A stretch of DNA of 64,000 bases. It comes from Hirundichthys speculiger. Its lineage: Eukaryota; Chordata; Actinopteri; Beloniformes; Exocoetidae. Each line of letters opens with the position of its first letter. Position 1 is the stretch's first letter. The notes below the pieces were generated by a model, which was given only the letters and a program-made list of their open reading frames with translations, was not told the origin of the DNA and searched no databases. This document shows, one piece after another, positions 22,016-34,300 of the stretch. The stretch lies in assembly GCA_018398805.1 (NCBI GenBank), contig JAGFBZ010000852.1, positions 208,501 to 272,500 on the forward strand, written 5' to 3'. The position numbers were made by a program, and so were the translations under genes.

Positions 22016-22264
22016 AGAAAGGGGGACTGGCGGGTCGGTTCTACTTCCAGGGGAGTCGTGGTCTTCAGCCTCCCTGCTGAGGTTTGTGCTGGAGAAGAGC
22101 CAAAAGCCAAAGCCCACATTTAGGAGGAACAACGTAAGCTCTGATCTGGATCTGGGGTTTGGGATCTTCTCTGTATTTACCGGGGGGGGAACTTCTGGCC
22201 CCGTGATCCGAACTCAGACAAGCAGTTGTTTATGGATGGATGGAAATCCAACAACAACCTTATA

Positions 22265-22350
<86 letters not shown>
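22265..22350. repeat. (TAC)n microsatellite
   Basis: About 28 nearly perfect TAC units, directly before the LRR remnant. Confidence 0.97.
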
Positions 22351-22351
22351 A

Positions 22352-22520
22352 TAGTGTGACAGAACTGGACCTGAGCAACGACGACCTGCTGTCTGCTGGA
22401 CTGGACCTGCTGTCTGCTGGACTGGACCTGCTGTCTGCTGGACTGGACCTGCTGTCTGCTGGTCTGGACCTGCTGTCTGCTGGACTGGAGAGTCCAAACT
22501 GGAGGCTGTCAGGTCAGAAG
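22352..22520 (+). pseudogene. LRR exon remnant with expanded seven-residue repeat
   Basis: NSVTELDLSNDDLLSAGLD resembles the fish NLR leucine-rich repeat (TELDLSNNDL...LLSAGL), followed by ESPNWRLSG. The LLSAGLD heptad is repeated five times by a 21-bp tandem unit (22382-22490). A (TAC)n run sits immediately upstream. Confidence 0.75.
22382..22490. repeat. 21-bp tandem repeat within the LRR remnant
   Basis: Five copies of GACCTGCTGTCTGCTGGACT plus G, one with GGTCTG in place of GGACTG. Confidence 0.93.
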
Positions 22521-23134
22521 TAACTGAACTGGACATCTGTCCACCAATACAACTGGCTTTTACATTAAAGAGATATTTCAGGGTTTTTTTTCCCTTCAGT
22601 ATGATTGTGTGAAGTCCTTGTGAGTATTTTTGGGTCTTAATTGCAGAACCTGATCTATGCTAGACAACAAATAACAGCTACTAAGAATAAGAGCCACAGA
22701 GGAGAGTTGTCACCACCTAAAACAACACATACCCAGAAATAATCGGGAGAGTCGAATAAACAAACACATTTCCACACTGTCACTTTTGTAAAAGTTATGC
22801 ATCTGCGCGCTCATCAGGATATCCTGCTGCACAAACCAGCAGCAGCACCCTGGTCCTGGAAACCAGACAGTAAATCAGTAAAGGGAATAAAAGCATCTTG
22901 TTGTCTTGAGTTCTTGCTCATGGGGAGATACTGTTATCGTTGCGGGTGATGACGAAATGCACTGTGGGAGATGTAGTTTATTGTCCTACAATGCATTTCC
23001 GCTTTAAAGCGGTGTAAGCTAATTTTAAGTCTTAAAATGTTGGTTTAAAATTTGAGCCAATAATGCACAAACTCTCGAGGGCCACATAAAATGACGTGGC
23101 GGGCCACATTTGGCCCGCGGGCCTTGTGTTTGAC

Positions 23135-23190
23135 ACGTGTGGTCTGACCGGTCGCCGTTACTGGGACGTCCTGTGGAGAGGAGTTGTGTC
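23135..23190 (+). pseudogene. B30.2 (PRY-SPRY) fragment
   Basis: CGLTGRRYWDVLWRGVV matches the LTGRCYWEVEW block that opens the SPRY half of B30.2 domains carried at the C-terminus of many fish NLRs. Only this short block is recognisable. Confidence 0.6.
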
Positions 23191-23199
23191 CAGTCGGTC

Positions 23200-24640
23200 T
23201 CTAGGACAGCAGCAGTGTATGTGGACTGTCCTGCTGGAGGCCTGTCCTTCTGCAGATGAACAGATGAACAGCAATCGGGCAACACCTGCTGATGACTGAC
23301 TTATAAAATCAAGCACTTCGTGGATGTTCTTGCGTTACTGCTAAACTCCTGCAGCTAACCTGTTAGCACGCTCATCACAGTCAGAGGAGCAGCAGGCGCC
23401 TCAGACACCTCAGACACCTGCAGGAGCTGTTAACCAGGAGTCCAGGGAAACGCCTGTGTGACGAGAATAAACCAGACGCTAAACGGGTTCAGGCAGAATC
23501 TGGCAGTAAAGCGTGCCTGAACGCCAACATCAGCAGCCCTGTTCAGACGCTGACGCCGTCCACTCGCCCAGAGAGATGAAATGAAAGGACAGTTTCAGTC
23601 TTTTCCTGGAAACATGCCACAGCTCTATTTTTCTTTAAAAGCATTAACTCGTGTCAATCTTTTTACTGAAGTATAAATCCATGTTGTATTGGGTCTCAAC
23701 AATGATACAGCAGACCAGAAACTGTCTCAGTCTCTGATTATATCCTGCTGATGAAACACGTAAGGATTTAAAAATGAAGAAAGAGCAGACTGGTTCCTTC
23801 CTGATGTTCCTCTTCATCAATTATTATTGTTTTATTCCTCATTCATTCTCTCTATTGGAAGTAAATCGCTGAAGAGCAGAAGGCTCGTTGCTGCATTGAC
23901 TGAAAAGGATGGAGTATACTGACATCTAGTGGACAAACAGGGGAAGTACAACGAGTCTGAGCTCAGTTGTTAACCTCAGAGAGGACAGAGCTGCATGCAG
24001 TCTGGCTGAAACAGTGCTTCTCAAGTGTTTTCTGCTGCGCCCCCCCCTTTGGAAGAAGAAAACATTTCGCGCCCCCCCACCCTCCACCCTGACTATAAAT
24101 AGTATAATTTGTCTATAAAATTGTTATAAGTACACCTCTGAATAACACTGCACCTTTAACATTAATTGTCTGTCATGTGTTTTTAAAGGTAGTGGCTGAA
24201 GTTCACCACTAGATGGTGGTGTTGAACTCATGTAACGTCTGTCAGTTGACTTCCACAGAACTGCTGTAATCTCAGTCTGCTGTTTAAATGTCTGAACTCA
24301 GAGCTCTCAGCCAGCAGGTTGTTTGGTGTCAGTGATGCATGACATCAGTTCAGGAAGCTTCTGTGATTTATACGGTTTGAGCTGCAGTGTTGTTCTTCAT
24401 TTAAATGTTCAGTTTATTTTGCTGCATAATCTGATGCCAAACAGTGAACCATGTTACCAGAAAGTCTTCTTTCTGGTTTGCAGAGAGTCTTCTGCAAACA
24501 CAATCCAACCATGGGAATAAAAATGTAATACTATTATTCTAACACATTTGTGTCATCCAAGTAAAAAAAGTTATCTGCTGCCATTGAGAAAATAAATATA
24601 TTTTTTTAAAGATACCCGTGACACACGAGGTTAACAGTAT
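23200..24640. other. Intergenic sequence between the NLR remnant and SCLT1
   Basis: No coding signal. A C-rich GCTTCTCAAGTGTTTTCTGC stretch at 24010-24080 looks like a hAT-type repeat end. Confidence 0.5.
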
Positions 24641-24647
24641 TCCAAAG

Positions 24648-24653
24648 TTTATT
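24648..24653 (-). terminator. SCLT1: SCLT1 polyadenylation signal
   Basis: AATAAA on the minus strand, about 155 bp after the stop codon, the first canonical signal downstream. It gives a short 3' UTR. Confidence 0.7.
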
Positions 24654-24806
24654 TCAGATTCACCCATACAGGGCCTGAGTGTCATATAAACTCATCAGAA
24701 GGATCAAGAGTGTACCATGAGCAGAGTCAACGGCGGTCTCCCGGCCGACCCAGCGGCAGGTTCTGCTCACGAGGATGCGTCGTTTCTTCTGTGGCGTGAG
24801 CAGCCG

Positions 24807-25300
24807 TCAGAGAGCCTCCGTGGAGGTTTTCCTGCGTTGTGACGTCAGCAAAGTAAGCTGCAAAACAAACCAAAAAATAACAAGAGCTGTGAACCTGGAA
24901 GTGATGGGAATCAATGGGGACACGAAGGAAAACGTCAGGATCTGGTCGTGTTGGGCGTCAGGTCGCGCTCAGGTGTGCTCACCTGCTGCGTGGCGGCCGT
25001 GGCCCTCTGCTCGGCGTGCGTCAGCCTTCTCTGGAGACGGTTCGTCTTCTCGTGATGCTCTGCCAGCTGCCTCTCATACTGAGCAAACACAGCCACGTCA
25101 GAGCCTTAGTTTCTGATACAGCTCGCTTTTCAAGTACCAAAACAAACCCTGCAGTCTATGAAAGTGGAGGTAGGAGATGGTTCTTACTTCCCCAAGACAA
25201 CAGTGTCTGCACGTGTCTCACCTCACAGATGGTCTGATGGTCCGTTTCCAGCTGCAGCTCCAGTTCATGTGAACGCTGCTTCTGCCGACTCAGTTCAGTC
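24807..25300 (-). CDS. SCLT1: SCLT1 exons 19-21 and stop
   Basis: 25222-25300 ([20 protein letters not shown]), 24983-25078 ([20 protein letters not shown]) and 24807-24857 ([16 protein letters not shown], stop TGA). For the last exon the acceptor ttttgcag|CTTACTTTG gives the conserved QRRK end. A second AG 30 bp on would give an unrelated 34-residue tail, so I chose the first. Confidence 0.93.
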
Positions 25301-28300
25301 CTGAAAACATTAAAGTCAAACTGTCAGAGCCGACAAGGACGTTTACGAAGCTCTCATTCATGAGTTGAGATTCTGTTCCTCTGAAAGGCTCATTAACGCC
25401 TCTGCGTCAAAGCTACGCCGCAGCTGTGAACCCTGCAGACCGCAACAAATGTGACCGGTACATTGTTCTTCTTTGAAATTTCAGCCGCTACTTCTTCTTT
25501 GTTGTTTTAAAGTCGGGTAGAAAGAAAGTTTGCTGTAATGTGTGCAAAAACGACTGATGCTCAACATTTATCAGTACTAACTCACATAAGATGCACTTTA
25601 TTTGCTCTGTTGCCGTGTCTGGCCTACTGTATGTATAGGAAGTAAAAAAAAAAAAAAAAAAAAAAGACACTGTGAGCTACAGCGCTGCAGAAACGAATCT
25701 ACACTGCCATCTAGTGGTTGGTGGTGGAATTACAGAGAGATGCAAACAATAATAAGTATAAGATGTCGTGTCTCAAGAACTTCCAGGCTGTTCCTGGAAC
25801 AGACACTCAAGCAGCTGCTCTGAAGTCACTGCTGCCAAGAGACATGTTACCATCATGTAACTGGATGACTGGTGTGTGTTCAATAAAGACGTGAGAAATC
25901 ACACTCGCTTGTGTTTCATCACACTGTTTTTTCTGTCACCACGACTTAGACCAGATCACTTTTTATGAAATCAACTAAATCCAAAGGGTTCACATATTTA
26001 TTTTTACCACTGAATGCAGCCCTGCCATTAGAAATATGTCGGGCTGTGAATTTCAGATCCAGTAATAAAACAAACAGATAAACCTCGTTGCATCCTTCAT
26101 TGTCTCCTGAGAAACGTTGGGATGCAGCAGCAGCAGCAGTTCTTACTTGAGGCTCGTGGTTTTGGCCTCGAAGGCCTGGACCAGGTTCCGGGCCTCCTCC
26201 TTCCACCGCTGAGTGCTTTTCTGCTGCGCCGCCAGCAGCCGCGTCAGATCGGCGCTGCAGCTCCGGCCGCTTTCTTCCAGCTCCCTCACTCGAGCGTCCA
26301 GTCCTCGCTCCTTCAAGCTGTACTCCTGCTCCATCTGGGATACCTGGGAAAGCAAGGTGTGCACACAACTTCAGTCTCAGCGGTCCAAAGTAACTCCAGA
26401 CACACACAGATTTACAGATCCGGTCATGTCAGGTGTGTTAACCATGTCATCTATCTGAACCTCAAAGAGACGGCGAATAATGCAAGCTTGATGTACAGTG
26501 ATCCCTTTTTTTTCGCGGTTAATGGGGACCGGCGCCCCCCCCAGTGAAAATCAAAATCCGCGAACGGGAGCCGGAGCCCCCCGAGCCTAAATAATGTGTT
26601 TAAAATATGTTTAAAAACTGTAAAAAAGTAGCGAGACACTGCAGCAAAACAAGACAAAGGCCCAACTGTGGTCTTTCTGTTTCCTTCACAGCCTCTGGTC
26701 TCTGAACCGTAGTAAACAAACTGCTGCTATTGTGCTATTTTTGGCTCATAATTAGCGGCTAACAAGCTAACAACAACAAAACAAAAAGTCTGGTTTTCTC
26801 TGCATGAAACGAGCACTTTATTCTGGCACTGCAGGAACTTGTAACATCACACAGGTTGTATTGTTGGGCTCCTGTCGGTTAACAGAGAATGTAAATCTAT
26901 ACACGCTGGGCTGCTGTTGATGCTCACTACACTTTTCATCTAACCCTGTTTTCATTCTGCCATCCCACGACATACACACAACATTACCCATAAGGCCACC
27001 TTCTTAAAGGGGCCAGGCTGGCTCACAACATTTCTTCGCTGTGAGATAAACGCGTAACAACATCCTGTGATGTTTCTGCAATTTTTATCTTTATTTTTTA
27101 TTATATTATATATTTCTGAAAAATCCATGAATAACTAAAACCGCGGGACTTAAAGAACGAATTGGCGAGGGATCACTGTAGTTTCACGGTGCACCAAGGA
27201 AGAAGCCATGGACCATGGTGGTCATGACGATAACCTCTCAGTTCGCACAACGCATACATGTGGCTCTACATTCACGAGTCCAGGCTTGGCGAGATGCTCC
27301 AGCCAGTGACTGATGTTGACAGTCATGGTTAGGGCCGGGCGATTTTATCGATTCTGTGATGTAAATCGATTTTTTATTTCCCAGATAGTATCAATTTTTC
27401 AGCCGTGGGTATCAATATTCTAAGCTCCCTTCAAAACCCCCATGTCTCGCACGGGTGCTCTTCCTGCAAAGTGCAGGAAGAGCCATTAAGTCCTCCGGCT
27501 GCTAGTGTCGCTGTAGAGCATTTCTAACAAGTTATCCAGAGGCAGAAGAAGTTATCTTCTTCAGCTGAGCCAGTCAGGAGGTTGGCGGCGAGTATAAACG
27601 CAGCTCCTGCGTGCTTAAAAGCAGATGTGTGGGAGCAGTTCGGGTTTAAAAAGAAAAAGGAAAGCCAAGATTTAGACAGAAGTATGGCGGTTTGGAAGCT
27701 GTGTCACTCAAACGTGACGTACTCTGGAAATACCACCAACCCGCGAGGCGAGCCCACCTGAACATCACCACAAGGTAAGGACAAGCTAATTGAGAGCGAG
27801 CCAAACTATATTTGTCAGGATTTGAGACCGTATTCAGTGGTGGAAAACGCCGGTTTTAAGGGCTGTGTTTACTCTCGTGGCAATGTGTCGCAGTTACTTT
27901 TGATTGATTTTTGAAGCGCGTCTGCGCTATGTTATTCAACGCTACAACGGAGAGGGACAATCATGAACTAGCTAAACTTACTAAACTTATCTCTTGTGTT
28001 TTCCACTTCCTTACCGTCTCGGCCGTATCCAGACCCACATTCATCACTATCTCCCTCCATGAATTACTAGAATATGTGCTGTCTTTGTAGTGTGGAGAAC
28101 CAGAATCGTACAGATGTGGGTACTTCCTCATTTCTTTGATGACGTGGATGTAGAATTGACCAATCAGAGGCTTCCTTTCTCTCCTCTCTGTCTGCAGTCA
28201 CCTACCTTTCAGTTCAGTTAATTCAAACAAATTGGAACACCCACAAGATGTCACCAAAGTCACTTTGTCCCGTTAAAATCTTCAGAAAATGATACAAATG

Positions 28301-31300
28301 TATTGTTAGAAAATATTGATATAATATCGTATCGTGAGCCAGATGTATCATATCGTATCGCGAGATTAGTGTATCGCTACAGCCCTAGTCCTGGTCCTCC
28401 AGCCTGAGTCCTGGAAAACAAGGTGAGTTTTGCACGTTCACAGGCAGTGCAGACGACGGACAGCCTTCCTGCTGGCACTGACGCTACTCTAGTACTTGCG
28501 TTTGAACTCTGCAATGACGGGGTTAAGTCTTCCCCTCCAAGATGAGCATCTCCAGCAGTGAACTTGACCTCAAAAACTCCAACCTTTAATAGTCAAGATG
28601 GACACATCCAAAGTGCCACCAAGGTCACAGATAACAACGCTCCGATTCTGATTCAGACAGAAGGCAACAGCGGCTGCAGCTGGTTCACTGATCGTATGAA
28701 GAACATTGAGACCAGAGGTAGTGCCAGCATCTTTGGTGGCCCGATGCTGGGAGTCGTTGAAGAAATGACGGCATCATTTACCGTTTTTCCGAGGCAGGCT
28801 TCAGCACCGTGGAAGGAATCTCCTCTGGACAGAAGGACTTTGTTTCTGCCCCGTACTCAACCTAAGCTTTGTTCCCACTGATGACAGAAGGCCAGTGGTG
28901 CACGTCCGACCGTTCAACGGGATCATCAAACCTTCGGCCTGCGTTGGTAGGTGCGTGCACACGTGTGCTGAGAACTGTTGATATCGACCTGATGTCGTGG
29001 GAAGACACACCAGGAAGACTGCTGGACATCCTACAGCTTAACGGTACAACGTTCCTCCTCCTTTTCTGCTGAAGTTGATCAATGACCAGAAGTCTATAAC
29101 TCATAAAAGCTTTGATCTATTAATCCCAGTAATCAAACGGTGCACTTCTGAAACCCAAGGCCTGTGTTCTTGATCGATACGGCTGTTTCTGAAGCCACAA
29201 GCGTACGTTACATATACAACACTAATACGGTACATATGTGGAGCGTACAGGTTCAGTGATCATCATTAGTGCTGTACATCTCTGTAAAAGATGACACCAG
29301 TGCAAACTGCATTTCCACTTCCACAGAGCCCTTAACAAGTCACATCAAACATGAATAGATGAAGTTAGGAACCAGTCTGTCTTTGCAGTCGCCTTCATGA
29401 TCTTTTTCATGTTTGCTGAAAATAACAAATGACCAGAAGGTTTTGATTTACCAAAGTTTAGAGCCGTTAATGAGAATGATCTGAGTGCACTTTTCTGAAA
29501 CTGAAGGTTTTTGTTCTTTATCGTTGCGGCCATCAATACTGCCATTTCTGTCTTTTTATTTCATTGATCTTAAAGGTGGGGTAGGTGTTGTTTGAAAAAC
29601 GGTTCCAGCAATCCAACTTAAGTGAGATTTTGAAAATATACACTCCCTCCCTCCTCCCAAAGGCTCCGCCTCCTCCTCTTCAGCTCACCCCTCGAAACCA
29701 CGCCTTCACACGATTCACAACTACATGAACATTTTATTTCAGTGGGTGCAATGGGAATGTGAAAAGGTTTTCAGGCAATATTATAAAAAGTGCTGCAAAA
29801 AAACAACACCTACCCCACCTTTAAATTATATTTTTATAAAGACATTCCTCATTGGTTCTACATATATGAGCAGGGACAGAGAGGGACTGGTCCAACGTTT
29901 TTCTGTTTTATATGAGTTGCTGCTCCCGTGCCAGCTGTGTGAGCGTGGATTAGGGGTGAGTATTGGCAAGGACCTCACAATACGATATGCACACTTGGGT
30001 CATAATACGATATTATCAAGATGTCGCGATATCACGATATATTGCGATATTCTGCCCAGTTAATATCAAAATTAAAAGTAGAGATGAAAATCAACTTGCT
30101 GTATATGTTCATCAGATGATATTGATCATTCAGAGGACAAATTGAGTAAAAACTATTTGCTTCAAAACAACCTATTTATTGTTTATTATGACAGTGATCC
30201 CTTGCCAATTTGCGCTTTAAATTCCGCAGTTTTAGTTATTCGTGGATTTTTTTTCAGAAATATATAATATAAAAAAAATCAAGAAAAAATTGCAGAAACA
30301 TCACAGGATGTTGTGCACGTTCTCTCGCAGCGAAGAAATGCTGTGAGCCAGCCTGGCCCCTTTAAGAAGGTAGCCTTATGGGTAATGGTGTGGCCTTATG
30401 GGTAATGTAGTGTGTGTGTGTCGTGGGACGGCAGAATGAAAACAGGGTTAGATGAAAGAGCGGTTTGTTTACTACGGTTCAGAGACTAGAGGCTGTGAAG
30501 GTAACAGAAAGACCACAGTTGAGCCTTTGTCTTTTAGCGTGGGTCGTGATGACGTACCTTCTGCTTGGCCTTCTTCTGCGCCAGCATGGCCGTCTTGCGC
30601 AGCTCCTCCGCCTCCCTGCTCAGCTGCAGGTTCTGCTGCTGCAGCTGCAGCCGCTCCTCGCTGACGCCGATGCAGTCGTCCCGCGCCGCGGCCAGAGCCC
30701 CCTGCAGCCGCCGCACCTCCTCCTGGCAGCGGGACAGCTCCTCGCCGTAGCTGCGGAGCACAACAGCAGAGGTTAGCTTCCAGCTCACAGTTTTAAAGAG
30801 TGGGCCTACGAAGACGCTCTTACTCCAGCTCCATCTTCTTCAGTTTGTTCTGCGTGCTGTGGAGGGTGAGGCTGACGTCGTCCTTCATCCTCTCTGCATC
30901 CAGACACCGCTGATGAAGGGCGTCGATCTTCCTGAACTCCGGCTCTCCTCTGCCCTCCTTATAAACCTGAAACAAACCCACCACGTAACCAAGAAGAACC
31001 AGAACCAGGGGGCTTCGGCGGTTTCTCAGATACCTTCTCCAGCTCCTCCTCCACAGCTTTCCTCTCACGCAGGGACCGTTCGATCTGAGACTCCTTGTCT
31101 GCACACTCCTGGAAAGAGAAGCGAGGAGCGTCAGAGGCATCGGCTGAATGAGTGGACCGACGGCAGCGAGGAAACTCCTACCAGCTGCAGAGCAGACAGC
31201 TCCTCGGCCATGCGGAGGATCTGGACGTTGCAGTGCTTCCGCACGTTTTCCACCTGTTGAAGACAAAGCCACGGCTCAAATAGTAACAGGAGGGAAAACA

Positions 31301-34300
31301 AGAAGAGTTGTGTCGACTTCACGCTTTGACTGTGAGCTGACCATTATTTAAAACGGGACTGAAGAAAAATAAAAGCACATTGACGTAAAGGAAAATCTGA
31401 GCAACGTGAATGGAAATGTGAAAAGAAAAAGCATCTGAAAATGAGAAATTAATTCTCAAGCCTGAGGCAACAACATTTTAAAATATCTATAAACAAGAGA
31501 GCAAAGTCACTTTTACTGGTTAAAAAAAATTTAAATTAAACAGTGATTCTTTCATTATTTCTATTTTCATTTTCAGACAGTATGAAGCCAACATGGTTCA
31601 GGAGTTTTCTCTTAAAATCTATTTCATTTTTCATTTTTTCATTTCAGGAAAGTTGAGACAAAGAAGCTTTTCCAACTTTATGACATCATTCTTTCTGAAA
31701 ACATTTCAAAGCTGCTCTGACGTTGAAGACGCTCAGTTGGTTCGTTATTTAGTCCTGGTTCTCAAAAACATGTCTTCGGGTCTGCTGGGGACCAGGACTG
31801 CAGGGAGACTGGACCAGGACTGCAGAGAGACCGGACCAGGACTGCAGGGAGAGACCGGTCCAGGACTGCAGGGAGACCGGACCAGGACTGCAGGAGACCG
31901 GACCAGGACTGCAGGGAGACCGGACCAGGACTGCAGGGAGACCGGACCAGGACTGCAGGAGACCGGACCAGGACTGCAGGGAGACCGGTCCAGGACTGCA
32001 GGGAGACTGGACCAGGACTGCAGACCAGGACTGCAGGGAGACCGGACCAGGACTGCAGGGAGACCGGTCCAGGACTCCAGGACTGTCAGGGAGACCGGTC
32101 CAGGACTGCAGGACAGAGACTGGACCAGGACTGCAGGGAACCAGGACTAGGGACGGACCGGTCCAGGACTGCAGGGACCAGGGACCGGTCCAGGACAGAC
32201 CTTCCAGGACTGCAGGGAGACCGGACCGGACCGGAGGACTACAGAGGACCGGTCCAGGACTAGACTACAGGGACCGGTCCAGACTGCAGGGAGACCGGTC
32301 CAGGACTGGACTCCAGGACTGCAGACTGCAGAGAGACCGGACCAGGACTCAGGAGACGGAGGGACTAAGGACCAGGACTGCAGGGAGACCGGACCAGGAC
32401 CAGGACTACCGGAGGACTGCAGGGAGACCGGACCAGGACTACAGGACTGCAGGGAGACCGGTCCAGGACGGAGGACCAGGACTGGAGACCCAGGACTGAG
32501 GACCAGGAGACGGACCGGGACTCAGGAGGGACTGGACCAGGACGGGACCGGACCAGGACTACAGACGGACCGGTCCAGGACTACGGAGACGTCCAGGACT
32601 ACAGGACCAGGACTCCAGGACAGGACCGGTGGACCGTCGGACCGGACTCCAGGACTAGGACAGGAGACTCAGGACCCCAGGACTCCACCAGGACAGACGG
32701 ACCGGGTCTACCGGACTCAGGACCCGGTGCAGGACTACAGACTGACTCAGGACGGTCCAGGACCGGTTCCAGGACTGGACTCTTCTGGGACTGCTCCAGG
32801 ACTCCAGGACTAGGTGAGGACAACGTCCAGGACTCAGAGGACTACAGACGACCGGTCCAGGACTGACGGAGACGGGACCGGTCCAGGACTACAGACGGAC
32901 CGGTCCAGGACAATGTCCAGGACTACAGACGGACCGGTCCAGGACTACAGATGGACCGGTCCAGCAGCTGCACCTTCATCCTCCTCAGCCACAGCTTTCT
33001 TCTGGTGCTGAATGTGGCTTTGAGTTGTTCTGATGAAACACAGATGTGGTCCAGATTCAGCGCTCGTCTCTGCATCAGCTCTGCTACTGATCCAGCCTGG
33101 AACCATCAGAGATGCTGGTTCTGGGTCACTGGTCCAGACCGTGCGCAGCACCCATCTGTCCATCCGTCCATCCAGAGACGGTGACTCCTCCTCTGGACAT
33201 CATTAATATGAGCTTTCTCTTCTGCTGATCGGTTTAATGTTTAAGGTTTCCACTATAACTCCGTACTGATGTGGTTAAATCAGTTTCTGATGATGGGAAT
33301 GCTGGACTGGAGATCATTTTCTCCCATAATTCATCCAAATTCCTGGAATAATTTACTGATAATCTGAAGGACAAACATGCAGACGCCTCCCAACATTGTT
33401 TCCAAACGTTTTATGAGAATGATGATCTCACAGATTTGTTAAAAAAGTGAAGAACACCTGTCCAGCTTTGCTCCTGAAACGCTCCTGAACGCAGCGTTTG
33501 TAGCATCGCTACGACCACCTGCTGACACCAGCCTCAGCAGCCCTGAACCGGCCTGGACCGGCTTTTCTAAATCACTCTGGACGTGCCCCATCCCTCTGAA
33601 GTCTAATTACCACGTCAGTGCTCAGGTAAGTCCAAGTTCTGACTAAAACTTGAAGGCAGTTGGAGGATTAATTCTTCATTAAGGATGCTCGACTTCACGG
33701 TGAGTGGCTTTAAATAAGGATGAGGGGAAAAGGAAATTAAGGCGGCTGCAATATTTAAACTTAACCTCCAACTCAATGACAGAAGTATCTGGAAGGTAAA
33801 AAGCCCGTGCACGTGGGCGGTCGATTAGCAGAGAGCCGAAAGCATCGCCGCTGATTCTCTGAAATATCATCACTTTTTAAAGGACGGCGGGAGATTAAGA
33901 TTCCGGGCCGTGCTTCGGTCGTACCGTGCAGCATTAACGGGATTAAGCTATTCGAGAGTTTGCAGGAGAACAGCCATTAACGGCGTGTTAATCAACACGT
34001 CTCTGGCTGAGGTTACTGCGGCTGCTGTGATTCATGTGTTTAAAAAAAAAAAACTAACTTAATATCATCCATGACTTCATATACGGTGAAGTTGAGTTAT
34101 TGTTAGGGATGCACGATAACTGACTGATATAAAAAAAATAAAGGCTCCTTGAACTGATGGAAATACATGCATCAGAATTACTAACTGAAAAAATACATTC
34201 CTCAATGACAATAAAAAAATAATGCACAGGTCATAATGTACTGACACAAGTTAGACTTGTCTGTGTAAATAAACTGAAAAACTGCACTCATGGTAACAAA

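Larger units (their letters stand above)
17840..23190 (+). pseudogene. NLRC3-like (fish NLR-C / B30.2) pseudogene
   Basis: Pieces of one domain order appear along 5.3 kb. At 17840-17927 is MDQCGGREEGVSPTKTTLW, the start typical of fish NLRC3-like proteins, ending at a gtgaga donor. At 18124-18240 is SSCVSWKTDL and GDQRSAEK, the N-terminal repeat exon. At 21120-22015 is a FISNA/NACHT remnant, at 22352-22520 an LRR remnant, and at 23135-23190 a B30.2 remnant. The frame is lost repeatedly within the NACHT exon. A hAT element (19253-20159), a 23-bp minisatellite and a (TAC)n run interrupt it. Intact relatives are cytosolic immune sensors; this copy cannot encode one. Confidence 0.85.

Noticed and set aside
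24723..24827. Alternative last exon of SCLT1 using the acceptor 30 bp further on
   Set aside because: Gives an unrelated 34-residue tail, while the first acceptor yields the conserved QRRK C-terminus.
31593..32150. A 185-codon ORF rich in Gly, Asp and Arg
   Set aside because: It is the minisatellite of the SCLT1 intron read in one frame, on the opposite strand to the gene.
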